NCBI RefSeq assembly: GCF_017916325.1
Contig: NC_090157.1
Span: forward strand, 651,968-715,967
Source: Leishmania martiniquensis
Taxonomy: Eukaryota; Euglenozoa; Kinetoplastea; Trypanosomatida; Trypanosomatidae
Direction: 5' to 3'
Length of the DNA: 64,000 nucleotides
In this document: positions 10,408 to 21,600 of the stretch, piece after piece
Layout of the letters: each line of letters begins with the position of its first letter
Position numbering within the stretch: position 1 is the stretch's first letter
The notes under the pieces: generated by a model
The model's database searches: none
What the model saw: the letters and a program-made list of their open reading frames with translations, nothing else
What the model was told of the DNA's origin: nothing
Made by a program: the position numbers and the translations under genes

Positions 10408-13400
10408 CGGCTGCACTGAAGGTTTCTGTCTTGTGTCTTATGCGCACATTTTTTGTACTTTTTTTTCATGTGCCTCGATATGTTTCTTGCCGCGGTTCTC
10501 TGCGTCTGCTCCGCTCGCCGAATACATAAGTGTAGCATCTCTTAGTAGGCACACCCCACCCTTCTTCCTGTTCTTGGCCGTGCACGGGCTCCGCCCTTTC
10601 CCTCTTCCTCTCTCTATGCCTCCCTCCTGCCCTCTCTTGTACTATGTAGGTGACCGGCGCTCCTTATAAACGTCCCTTTTTTCTCTCTTCTTCTCCGCGT
10701 CTCTCTCCTTTGTTGCTCTTTCTATCTTGCTTCCCTTTGTCGCTTGGTGCTTCTTCGCTGTGGTCCAGTGAAGAGGTGGGTGCGTGAGCCCTTCGTGCGA
10801 GTCGCTCGAGCCCGTCGCCTGTAGCCCTGTGGAAGTGCCCCTTCCCTCTACCTGTGTGCCTGTGTCCACCCCCTTCCCTCCTCCTTCCTCTCCCCCCTCT
10901 CTCATTTACAATCATATTTTTTTTTGTGTGCCTTTCCTTTTTGGCGTACTTCCGGTGAAGGAGCGTTTTTCTTTAGCCATCACTGCGCTTGTGCGCGTAT
11001 TCGCCTTTGCTTTCCCCATTTAACACTGTTACCCGCCGTGTTCTTCCTTCGTCGTCACTTCAACAGTCGCCCACGGCGACGTGGACAGACTCATGATCGC
11101 ATTCTCAGGACTCACTCCTGTCCTTTCTTCACCGTCTCGACTTCACTCACGTAAGAAGAAAAGGCGATGTCCTATTCCGCTCCCCTTTTCAATTAGGACT
11201 TTCTGTTTCCTCTTTCCCATCTTTGTCTTCCCTCTCTCCATGCTCCACATGCGCTTTGTGTCGTCGTGTTCTTCCCCCATGTGCACATGCTTTTCCCATA
11301 TCTGCTCTCTTTCTCGTGAAGAAAAAATGCATTGGCCTGCCATCTCTGACGCATGCGTGGTGGTGCGGAGAGGAGCGTAAACGATGTCTTTATGTGCATA
11401 TACATACACATCTGCACATAAACGTGTACATTTCTCTCTGTCTTTCTGTGTGTCTTTGTGTGGCTGCTGCTGCTGAAGAAACGAAACGCAAAAAAAATGA
11501 AACGGACTGTGCGGGGTCTCTCTGCCCCCCCTTCTCTACTCCATCGGCGTGCCCGTCTTGTTTTCTTGTTTCGTCCGTTTCCCGCCTTACCTCAAGTGAG
11601 TAATGTTTCCTCTTTTTTTGTGTTGGTCTCTCTCTCTGTGTTTATGTGTGGCCTCCCCCCATTTTCCGCCGATGGCGTTTTCGCCCCCTCCCCCTTCTCT
11701 CTTTTTTTGCCGAGTTTTTTTTTTCGCGCTGAGTCGCCACCCCTTTCCTGTTCGACTCTTTCTCACCTCTTTCTTGTGCGTGTACACCTGACCATTGTGC
11801 CTCCGTTGCGTATGTGCTTTCGGGTTAGAGTAGCTGCTTCCTCGCCTTCACACCTCTCCATACCTCTCTCCCTCTGTCCAGAGCTCCTCTGCAGCTCTGA
11901 CCAGCCCTATACATGGACTCCCGCAGGAGGCCTTTCCCCGTTTCAGCTGTGGATGGGCGGGCGCAGAGAGCAAAGCGGGTGTGATAGTGTGGGCGAGGAG
12001 GGAAAGGGTGAGGCGGTGCACCGAAGAGAGCTGTAAATATTCGATAATCCCAAGGCTGAGGGGGAGCGACGCGGTGAGGCATTGGCAACAGGAATTTGGT
12101 GCGCACTTGGGCCGAGAGAGGGGACGTCGGAGGTCAAGGGTGCCTGCCCCTGTAAACACGCCCTGGCCTCTACCGCCAGCCACTTTTACTGTACATTCCA
12201 CCCTATCCCGTCTTTTTTTGTCACTTCCACCTTTTTTAACTTTCCCTTTTCACTCTCTCCTCTGGCTCATTGGCTTTGGATTGACGTCCTCCCCTCCCCC
12301 CGCCTTCCCGCGCGTTGAGTATCTTTATCCGGCGGGCCGCCATTTTATTTTCGAAACTCGCCTTCTCGCTGTTCGACTCTCGTCGCATCATTCTGCGGTC
12401 GGCGCTGGCTTGGCTTCACTTGGTTTCCTCGCAAATTTCGAAGCCGTATCAATGCGCGACTGACCGTAAGTCTCTTTTTGATGCTTCCATGTCGGCCCCC
12501 CTCCATAGACCGCCTCTCTCCGTCGTGGATCGCCTATTGCGTTCCCACTCTGCGGGGGAGCGCCTTATTGCGTCTCGCTCGTGACTACTTCAGCCGCTTC
12601 CTTTGACACGCCACTGTCCGGGGTCAGCTGCGCTGTGCATGAAGCGCGTGCTTACACATCGCGCATACGCGGCGGCAGTAGTGAAGGTGGCAGCCCCGGA
12701 GGGAAGAAACCTGGGCCTGTGGTGGCTGCAAGGTGACTGACGCGCCTTCCGCCACCCTCTCCCTTTCCTTCCGCTTACCTCCGGCCGAGACGATGGTCCC
12801 TTTTGAGCGAGCACTCCAAGGCGCCATTGCAGCAAGCAAGCGAGCAAACAGGTTCAGCCATGTAAAAGCAAAGCAAAGGTGCTCGTCAAGAGGTGCGCAT
12901 CCACAAACGAATGTGCGTGTATTTACAAGCAGAAGCGAACTCGGCCAACGTCAAGACGAACGCGATAGGCGCATGCACGCCTCTTCTCTACGCGCCCGCT
13001 ACGCAGACACCTACGCGGATAAGGCGTTGCCCCCCCTCTTCCGTTCACCCGACAACTAATGCCTGCACATGAGCACGTGCATTCTCGGATTGGAGGGGGG
13101 GTGAGACGTTTTTCTTTGTTTTTGATTGTGACTGCCTCCATTTGACGACGCCAAAGCACTCGCCGTAAAAGTGAGCGCGTGCGTCTCTGTGGAGGCAAAT
13201 TGGTGTATTTTTTTTTGTGCTCGCGAGATGCGCAAGAGAGTGGCGCGAATTGTCGCTCACACGCAGAGCCGCCAAAGAAAATCCAACCCAATTCCATCCA
13301 ATTCCATCCAAAGCAAAAGTGAATGCGCCCATTTGATCCCACATTTTTTTCTTGTCTTCCCCTATTTTCTCTCCATCACTTCTGTGTGCATGTATTTGTG

Positions 13401-13439
13401 TAGTACTTCTCTGCTCACCGCGGCCCCCCCTTCCCCTTA

Positions 13440-13770
13440 GTGCTGGGGCGCACCTCAGTCCGTGAAGTCGGAGACCAGGACCACCACACCGTGTTCTGGG
13501 GGAGCCGAGCAACCCCTCTTTCTCCCGACGATGCCCAATCACCCTTGCTTGGTGACAGGGCCAATGTCTTTGGGCGTGGGAAGGCCACCGCCATCAATCG
13601 CTTCGGATGGTGGCGCTCAGGTCGTGGATGGTGTTGGGTCGCGGCGACCGGCGACGGCGCGCACCTTAGTCACCATGCATAAATGATAAATGGAGTCTCG
13701 ACAGGACACAGGAGCATGTTGTGCAGCCCTTGATAGCACCTAACATAAAGCGCTTTCTTTTTTTCACGCA
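13440..13770 (+). mobile_element. Candidate SIDER-like retroposon remnant
   Basis: A non-pyrimidine, GC-rich block inside a long UTR-like gap. It begins near a potential hairpin (CCAGGACCACC...GTGTTCTGGGG around 13477-13501), reminiscent of the folded 5' signature of trypanosomatid L1Tc/ingi-derived short elements, and ends near an A-rich stretch (CATAAATGATAAATGG). The family assignment is from memory of the general look only; no second copy was found in this window. Confidence 0.25.
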
Positions 13771-14793
13771 ACTTTACGTGCACGAATGGCGCCCCTGCTG
13801 TCGCCTTCGTTGACCGTCGAGCGACGGCCACTGGTCGAAGTCCGGCGTGTGAAGGGCGAGCGCCCCCTGCTGCACTGTTTTCACAGCTCCAGCAGCTTTT
13901 CGATCCGCTCCGCCTCTCTCGTACGCAGATGTGAGAAAACGGGTGGCCGCTGCGGAAGTAGGCGAGCCTCCGTGGGACGAGAAGGGCACTGCATCGCCGT
14001 ACGGTGAGGCGGGCGAAGGATGTGTACGGCGGCGACTCGTCAGGGGCACGCACCCAAGCCGAGGGTGATGGTGTGGGTGGTGGGGCGCTTTCCCGCTTGC
14101 CTCTCTCTCTTGACAAGACGTCTGATTTTCTCTCGCTACTGTTTCCGTTTCGCTCTTGGCTCTCGCGGCGCGGCGAGCTTTTGCCCCTCCTCCCCCTCTC
14201 TCTCTGCTCCATCGATACCAAACACGGGAAGGTGCGCTGCCCCCTCCCCCATCCTCTTCGTTCTCCTCCCCACTACGTGCTCACTCGTGCACTTCCTCTA
14301 CCCTTTTCCTCTCAATGTCATGTGAAGGATTAGGGACGCTGACACCGTTCGCACGCGGCACTGCCAACACATACACGCTCATATACGCGCGTGCTTGTAT
14401 GCGCCGAACGGACAGCTTCGTTTCCAATCTACCCTCCCCCTAAGCCGTTTTCTTTCGCCAGAGCACATCACACACACCGCCGCGTGACATCCGCTCTTTT
14501 CCGCCTATCCCTCCCAGTGGTACACACGTGCGCCGCCCCTCTATTGCCCTTGTCACTACGGCAGCACACGGCGGGCGGCAGCGCCGGAGAGAGCAGCGCT
14601 GCATCAGTGCTCAACACACGATCTGCTGCGTTTTTCTTCTTCGGAGGGAGACGTGGTGGTCGCAGAGAGTATTTCTTCTGAATAGCGTGTGCCGCGTTTG
14701 TTTCTGTGTGTGTGTGTGTGTATGCGCGCCGCTCTGAGCATAAGCAGCTACTTGCGCTCGTTCGCAGGTCGCGCTCAAGTGCCCTCGGCGCGG

Positions 14794-15840
14794 ATGACTT
14801 GGCACTCGCCCCTGCACCAAGAGTCGCTCTCGCTCACCTGCTCGAGTACGCTGTGCAGTCTTCGCCTCGCTTCGAGCCGCGTCTCACGTATCTCGGTGTC
14901 TACCCCACCGGCAAGACGCAAAAACAAGAGATCCCCCACCGTGACATCGACGCGTAACAGCCGGAGGACAACGGCCAAGGCGTCTTCTTCCAATGAGGGA
15001 AGTGCCGCTGCCCTGGACGCGGCGGAGGAGCATCAGCTGACGGAGAATGATGTGCGATTGGCTATGCGCACAGTCATGGCCTCTCATTTCAGCCTCGTCC
15101 AGCACGCTCGCATACCGGAGATGACTCAGGTGGCGAAGGAGCGGGAGGCAATCGAAGAGAAACATCAGGGTCGGCAACAGCGTCTCCTCGAGAAGGACGA
15201 GAACTCATTGCGGCTGCTCGGGGCGGACGGCATGGTGATCGGCGAGGGCATTCTCCCGCTTCTGGCTGCATCAAAGAAGAACCCTTACGATTGGACCAGC
15301 TCTCATCGCGCCACGCCATCCCCTGACAACGGTGCGTGGCGAGCGCTGAACCCAGTCGGTCTCGCGGCCTCGCAAGCTGTCGCGTCTGCCTCCTTTCCCG
15401 GCAACGATGGCGGTGACGCCGACGCGCTGAGCGAGGACGACTACGCCTCTTTCCTCGCAAGTACTGATACAGCGTCGACGGTCAGCACCAAGGAGGGGGA
15501 GGCGGAGATGGACGCGTGGAAGTCGGCCACGCTAGCTACCCTGAGCGAGCCGGACCTCTCTGTCTACGATCCTGACCACGACTTTCGCATTAGCAGCGAG
15601 GAGGCGATTCAGCGCGGAATGGGCGACAGCGCCAAGGCGGCAGCGTCGACTTCGAACCGCGCCGGAGCAGTTGGGGCGCAGAGACTCGAGGTGCCGGCCG
15701 ACTTAGGTGCAGTGCCGGCACACCCAGTCGCGCCCAAAGCAGCTGCCGCGGCGATGCAGCTTCGGCTCGACGAAGACGAAGACTCCGACTACACCGTGGC
15801 CGCGTTCACAGACGACAGAGAGGATCCGCTGGATTTGTGA
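14794..15840 (+). CDS. Hypothetical protein, basic N- and acidic C-terminus
   Basis: 348 residues. The frame is open further upstream, but the ATG at 14794 is the first after a likely acceptor (AG at 14766-14767), so it is chosen. The first 65 residues are rich in Ser, Arg and Leu with almost no acidic residues (SLRLASSRVSRISVSTPPAR), which could be a mitochondrial or nuclear targeting region. Residues about 75-150 are helical and charged (LTENDVRLAMRTVMASHFSL; AKEREAIEEKHQGRQQRLLE), possibly a short coiled coil. The C-terminal half is acidic and probably disordered, ending DEDEDSDYTVAAF...DPLDL. No known family is recognised. Confidence 0.65.
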   Translation: MTWHSPLHQESLSLTCSSTLCSLRLASSRVSRISVSTPPARRKNKRSPTVTSTRNSRRTTAKASSSNEGSAAALDAAEEHQLTENDVRLAMRTVMASHFSLVQHARIPEMTQVAKEREAIEEKHQGRQQRLLEKDENSLRLLGADGMVIGEGILPLLAASKKNPYDWTSSHRATPSPDNGAWRALNPVGLAASQAVASASFPGNDGGDADALSEDDYASFLASTDTASTVSTKEGEAEMDAWKSATLATLSEPDLSVYDPDHDFRISSEEAIQRGMGDSAKAAASTSNRAGAVGAQRLEVPADLGAVPAHPVAPKAAAAAMQLRLDEDEDSDYTVAAFTDDREDPLDL

Positions 15841-16645
15841 TGAGTTGTCTCTGCTGCTGTCGCCACCGCCGCAGTTCCCTGTGTTCGTCATGAGGGGCAC
15901 GCACCCTGCGAAGTATCGAAGGGGCTGCGTTCGCACGGCGGTGCTGAAAGGAGCTCCCTGCTCTTCACATCTCTGTGCATGTCCGCGCGTGTGCGAGAAG
16001 GTTGCTTCCAGAAGCGTTTCCAGAACACCGTGCGGACGCCTTCGCTTGCGTTATGAGGATACGTGGTGCAGTTGCTCGCTTGACGTACACCCAACCGACG
16101 TGCAGGCGCGCCCTTTGGGGTAGCCCATTTCTGTCCTTCGCACATCGTTACCAGTACAGGAGGTGGCACGCTGCCTCTACGCTGCAGCAGCAGCCTTATC
16201 CAGCGTTTTCATGTGAGGCGCCCTGCATGTGCCCATGTGTGGTAGAGCGTGCTTGTGAGGAGGGGCTCGTAGGGCGAGAAGGACGTAAGGGGGAAGGCTC
16301 GGCTCCTCGAGGGGATGCACCATGGCTCTCCGCGGGTGTGCTCGTCACCATCTCCCCAGACTTCGCCTACGCCTGTACCGTCACGATGGCCGGTCTACGG
16401 CCGGCGCTGAGAGGCCCGCCTCCTGCTTGGGAAACCGGCACTGCGCCCCCCTCCTTCGGACATGATCTACGACAGGCTCGCCGTGCGTGTCTCCTGCCTC
16501 CCGTTCTGACTCATCCGCCACCCCTTGCGCTCCTTGTCGCGGTCTTGCAGAAGTCGGCAAACCGACACGCACACATAACGTACCCCCCCGACACACACAT
16601 ACACACACCCACACACGCACATCGCAATCAATCGCAACCGCTCCC
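15841..16645 (+). other. Intergenic/UTR
   Basis: 3' UTR of the upstream gene and leader of RRP45. No gene is seen. A CA-rich run (about 16584-16620) sits just before the RRP45 start, within its 5' UTR. Confidence 0.6.
16494..16550 (+). promoter_or_regulatory. Spliced-leader acceptor of RRP45
   Basis: Pyrimidine-rich tract ending in GGTCTTGCAG, with AG at 16549-16550, 95 bases before the ATG at 16646. Confidence 0.55.
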
Positions 16646-17734
16646 ATGCTTTACCGCCCCGCGGTGCCCGTGCCGGCTGACGCGCTGGTACAGCGCAACG
16701 TGGAGTTCACGCGGGCTGCGTGGAAGGCCGGCCTCCGTCCTGATCAGCGAGAGGCGAACGAGCTTCGGGTTGTGGAGATCGATTTCCCGCTGCTCTCGTG
16801 CGACATAGTGCAGGTGAAGTGCGGCAACACCGTCGCCGTAGCCACTGTCAGCTGCGACCTTGTAGAGCCCTCTCCTTATCGTCCAAAGCACGGCTTCTTC
16901 GAGGTGCATGCCCGCCAGCTGCTACATGAGCGCGATCCTCTCGATCAACCCAAGGAGCTGAAGCGGATTAGCATGTACCTGACGCGACTCCTCTCCGGAA
17001 GTGTCCTCGAGACGGAGGGCCTGTGCGTAATCCCGGGCCGCCGCGTTTGGAGCATTGACGCAGAGGTGATCGTCATGAACAGCGATGGAAACGTGCAGGA
17101 CGTGGCGCAGTGGGCCGTGATGGCCGCCTTGCAGCACGTGCGCAGGCCCGAACTCACCATCCGCGGCGACGACGTGATTGTACACCCTCCGCACGAGCGG
17201 GACCCTGTGCCACTGCCGCTACACCACATTCCTCTTTCCTTCACGTTTGCCGTCTGCGCCAATCCGCAGGAGGTGCAATTGGCTGTGCGCGCGGCCACGC
17301 TGCGTCGAGCACAGGCACCTCCAGCCGGGACTTCCATGCGTGCCAACGAGGACGAAGACGACGCTCACGAGAAAGAGCTAGCCTGGTCTTACGATGCGCT
17401 GCAGGTAGTGGTCGATCCGGGGCTGGATGAGGCTGCTGCTGCCGCGTGCACGGTGTCCGTGTCTGTGAACGGTGAGGGGCATGTGTGCTCACTCGAGAAG
17501 GCCGACGGCTGCGATGTGTCGATTGCGCACATGGAGCGGTGCATGAAGACGGCCTCAAAGCTCGCACAGGCGCTTCTGACGCAGATGAAGGAGTCGATGG
17601 AGGCACACGATGCGAAGCGCAGGGAGGCGGTACGCAGCCAGTTCCTATGGGCACAGGAGCGTCGCGGCATCCAAGCTGTAACCACTGTCGGGGATGATGG
17701 GGCGCAGGCCACTAAGAAGGCCAAGACAGACTAG
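16646..17734 (+). CDS. RRP45: Exosome complex subunit RRP45
   Basis: 362 residues, an RNase PH-fold subunit of the exosome ring, the 3'-5' RNA decay and processing machine of nucleus and cytoplasm. The family pattern is clear: a first block around LRPDQREANELRVVEIDFPL, then VSCDLVEPSPYRPKHGFFEV, then the conserved VWSIDAEVIVMNSDGNVQD block, and HERDPVPLPLHHIPLSFTFA, which matches the ERDPVPL-HH-P stretch of eukaryotic RRP45/EXOSC9. RNase PH-type exosome subunits in eukaryotes are generally catalytically dead and structural. The C-terminus (from about residue 250) has an acidic insert, then a helical, Lys-rich end (ATKKAKTD) that could serve nuclear import. The start is the first ATG after the acceptor at 16550; the longer upstream frame is CA/pyrimidine-rich leader. 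Confidence 0.92.
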   Translation: MLYRPAVPVPADALVQRNVEFTRAAWKAGLRPDQREANELRVVEIDFPLLSCDIVQVKCGNTVAVATVSCDLVEPSPYRPKHGFFEVHARQLLHERDPLDQPKELKRISMYLTRLLSGSVLETEGLCVIPGRRVWSIDAEVIVMNSDGNVQDVAQWAVMAALQHVRRPELTIRGDDVIVHPPHERDPVPLPLHHIPLSFTFAVCANPQEVQLAVRAATLRRAQAPPAGTSMRANEDEDDAHEKELAWSYDALQVVVDPGLDEAAAAACTVSVSVNGEGHVCSLEKADGCDVSIAHMERCMKTASKLAQALLTQMKESMEAHDAKRREAVRSQFLWAQERRGIQAVTTVGDDGAQATKKAKTD

Positions 17735-18676
17735 CGAGCGAGAGCGAGGGGCGGCGGACCACTGGCGCTTTTGGCCGACTCCACCATGCACGCGCAGACT
17801 GATGCTTGCGTGCGTGGAAGGGGGTACGGGAAGGCAAGGTGGCAGAGCTATGCCCTTCTCTGTTTCCGCTCTCCGTGCCGCCTCACCGCCTGTCTTCTTG
17901 TTTGCCCTGGTCGGCACTAAACGAGTAAATGCAGCTTCTACAACTCGGCCAACGGAGCAAGAAAGCGGTAGAGCCCGCGATGATGCAGTGCAAGGCGGCT
18001 ACCGCGGCGTTCCACGCCGTCACCTTTCGCACATGCGCCTCACTCGCCCTCGAAGTGCTGGCAGCGTTGTGTCTCTGCGTGTGTGTGCGTGTGCGAAGAC
18101 GCTCACATCTTCACGTATGCCCATGTGTGCGGGAGAGTCGAGGGGCTGAGGGCATGGGGAGAGGTGCCGCCCTGCTCTCTGCTCCCTCTCTTCTGTAGCT
18201 TAGCCACTCAGCTCATCGTTCTTCCCTTGCTCGTCTCCTTCGGCGTCTGTCCGCCACCTCTCGTATCGTGAAGAGCGGGCGTGACTCGAATTCGCCCCCT
18301 GCCTTTCTCTGCTCTTCACACGCCTACACCGCCCCTTCCTCCTCTCCCTACACGTCCTCCTCACTGCAGGAGATTCGGTGTACGCAGACAGACCAGACAC
18401 GTGGCCATTCGCCAGCTGTGGGTGGACCACCTGCAGCGATTGCCGGTGTATTCTTCAGTGGTGGTGTGGGCCGCCTTCGCGTGACGCCTCCTCCCCGCAC
18501 TGAGCTCATGTGCGCTTGTGTGTACACTCTCACTTTTCCATGCCTTCTACCGGCACACACCCCTGCCCTTCCCGCTCGCTCATTCAGCCATCTCGTCTGT
18601 CTGCTCCCGCTGCTGGCTTGAACGGGGTGCGACGGCTTAGCTGCCCGGAGACCAGCACTCCCTGACGTTGCGGGCG
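17735..18676 (+). other. Intergenic/UTR
   Basis: No gene is seen. Pyrimidine tracts followed by AG at about 18368-18369 and 18586-18587 are the two likely splice acceptors for the next gene. Confidence 0.6.
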
Positions 18677-21600
18677 ATGCTGGCGGTGCGTAAACTGGTG
18701 GAGCCGACGGCAGTGAGCGCGGTGTGCGTGCTGCGGTTGGCATCGGACGCGGCGGTACCGGCGCCGTGGGGCAACAAAGCGGTGGCTCTGGCGGCCTCGG
18801 CGGAGTCGATTCACGTCTTCGATCTCGCGCCCGCCTCCGCGGCCACCAGTTCCCCTTCATCCGTTTCCTCGTCCGAGCTGGATTGTGGGTTTAGCGCGCG
18901 AGGTCACGTCTTCAACGTGGGCTGTGGCGTGTCCGGGCTGCTGGCGCTGGCGAATCAGTGCTTCGTCGTTTGGACGCGAGACCAGGAGTGCCTACTGGTG
19001 CGTTACCAGGCCAACCTCGCTGTCCCCCCCGTCAAACGCGCAGGTGTTGCCGATGCATGCCGAGTATATAAAGAGGACGGACGACCGACGCCGCTGCACC
19101 ATAAGGAACAGCACTGGTACGTGGTGCGGCGCGTGCGACTTTGGTGCCCCGACACGAGCGAGCTTCTTGCGATGCCGCAGATGGGCGTCAACGAGGGCAT
19201 GGACACCGTCTTCATTCGCTTCTCCGAGAAACACGTCTTCCTCCTCTGCATTAAGTGGGCACCATCCTGTGCCCCAGGGAATAAGGGCTGCCTGTCGTCG
19301 GATCCGCTGCGCACCTGCCGCTGGCACACCGGCAATTACATGCGCGCCTACGCTGGCACCGGGTTCCACTACCCGACCCAGAGCTGCAGTGTCGCTATCC
19401 GGCGTCCACGGGAGAGCAGGGCGGATCATCAGGCACGGCTAGAGCGGCTCTGGCAGTCATGCTCTCCCTTCGCCAACATACCTGACGAGGACCTTATCGC
19501 GAACCACTCAGTGGGGGAGCTGGCACGGCACAAAGAAACAGAAACGCAATGTGCGACTTCGAAGTATGCGACGGTGTCGCCTTCGTCCCTGACGGACGAC
19601 TTTTGCGGCGTGAGCGATGTGTGGCTGCGCCGTGAGGCCCACACCTCACCATCGCCGCTCATGCCATCGCCGGCGCAGTACTGTGGTAGTCCATTGGGTG
19701 GCTTCGCGAACGTGCGAGGCACCGGATCCGGCACCGCCGTTCACCACGCACCACCGACGCTCTTCGGCTCCAGGATTGTCGCACTCAAGGACAAGTACGC
19801 CTCTTCGCACAAGAATGCAATTGCTTTGGTTGCGCCACGGCGAAGCGGGCGGCGCGGGCTAGAGTGGTTGCTGCTCGTGATGGTGAGCAACGACTCTTAC
19901 ACGGCGGTCTACCACTTGCAGAGGCGACACACACCGCTGTTGGCGCACCACCTGCTCCTCGACGGACTCGTGCACGATGCCGCGTACCCGCGCCAGGTGC
20001 TCCTGTGCTCACACAGCGGTGACGTTGTCAACGATGTGTGGGTGGCGCTCAGCAACGGCGTCGTGACGAAGTTCTCCGTCCCGGCGCTGCGCTCCAGATG
20101 GAGCGCCGGCGGAGAGGGCGCCCGTGCGGGGTGGCCCAGCATATCAGTGACTGGCCTGCCGCCGTCTTTCTGCTGCCGACGCCTGCTGCCAGCCGATGAC
20201 CTCATCGGCACCCACCTGCACCTCAAAAGCCCTGGCCGCGTTGGAGGCGATACGTCACCGTACCCCTGTGCAGGCCGCTACGCCATCTTTTCTGATGGAG
20301 TCCAAGACGCGTATGTCGTCGACCTTGTGGAATGCCGGGTGGTGGCGGCGATGGCTGCCGATGGCCCCATGACAGACATTTGCGACGCCCCGCACGGCTT
20401 CGTAGCAAGCTTTGCGAAGGGGGTGCTGCGGTACCTTCAGCCTGGCGCGCCGCTGCACGTATGCGGGACGGCCACCCTCGCTGGGGTGACGGATGCGCTG
20501 CACATCGCACGTGTGCGGTGCTGGACTACCACCGACAGCGACGGCGTCGCCCCTGGCGTTTACCTCATGATCAGCACAAGATTCACGTCACACTTGTTCT
20601 CTGTGGAGGAGGGCGGCGTACGTGTCACGGCGGCGGACGGGTGGGCCTACACGGCGGACGAGCCCACGCTGGCGTTCGGCGCCGGCACCGCCATGCTCGC
20701 GCAGTGCACGGCAACACGCTGGCATGTCGGGCGTGTTGTGCAGACGCTTCCGTGCGTCCTCTCGCACGCGGCCATCGCGGAGCTTCCCACCCTTGGCCTT
20801 GCGTGCGTTGGCATCGTCACGGCTGCGAAGTGCGACACTGCCGTGCGCCTTGCCGTTGGGACGGATACCAGCGTTCGGGTACTTCGCCTTGCAGACCTGG
20901 CCTCTGGGCCGTGGTCGTGCATCACGGCAACGGCACTTGATGATGCAGCACTGCAGGTTGTGATGGGACGGTGGGAGGGTGGGGTGACGCTGGCGCAGTT
21001 GCAGTGCGCGCCGCAGACATCATGGCGGTGCGTGACAACCTGCACGGTTCATCCGACGTTTACCACCGGCTCGCCGGTGCAGCGACTGCTGCCCCTGCCG
21101 CGTGCTGAGACGCACGCACGCTGGATGGCGACCCACACCAGCGGAGAGGTGTCTATCCTAACAGTGGCGCCGACTGTTGCAGGTGCGGCTGAGGCGCCAA
21201 CGGCAGCAGGGGCGCCGACGCTGCACCATGCGTGGGCTGCAGCCGAGAACGGGCGGGGTGGCAACGGTGTCCCGGTCACTGCAACAGCAGCGGTGCCGCT
21301 GCTGCGAGCCGGAGGCGGTGATGCGCTGAACGGCTTCGATGGGGCGCTGCTGCAGCCGCGAGATGGCGCCGTTCTTTTCTTCTCCGTACCTCTCGAGGAG
21401 GCCGACACACAAACACCACCGCTGATGCGGCGCCACCGCGAGGACGACGAGGCGGATGCTGCATGGAGCACCCGACTGGAGAATAGCGTACGCGCCATCC
21501 TCGAACCGCTCGATGCCGCCCAGGTGAGGGCGTCTTCGTGGCGCGAAGCGGTTCTACTCGAACGCTGCACTGTCACCGGTGCCCTCGCGTACGACCTTCT

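Larger units (their letters stand above)
9282..14793 (+). other. 5.5 kb gap without a convincing gene
   Basis: The longest gene-free stretch of the window. Most of it is pyrimidine-rich UTR-like DNA. It contains an AT tract (9672-9686), a small open frame at 10303-10407, a mixed-composition block at 13440-13770 that may be a SIDER-type retroposon remnant, and a tandem AATTCCATCC pair near 13290-13309. A 342-residue open frame at 9641-10669 has poor codon quality and is not called. Confidence 0.5.

Noticed and set aside
9641..10669. 342-codon + strand frame
   Set aside because: Phe/Leu/Ser/Pro-rich with poor third-position bias; typical of stop-poor pyrimidine UTR DNA.
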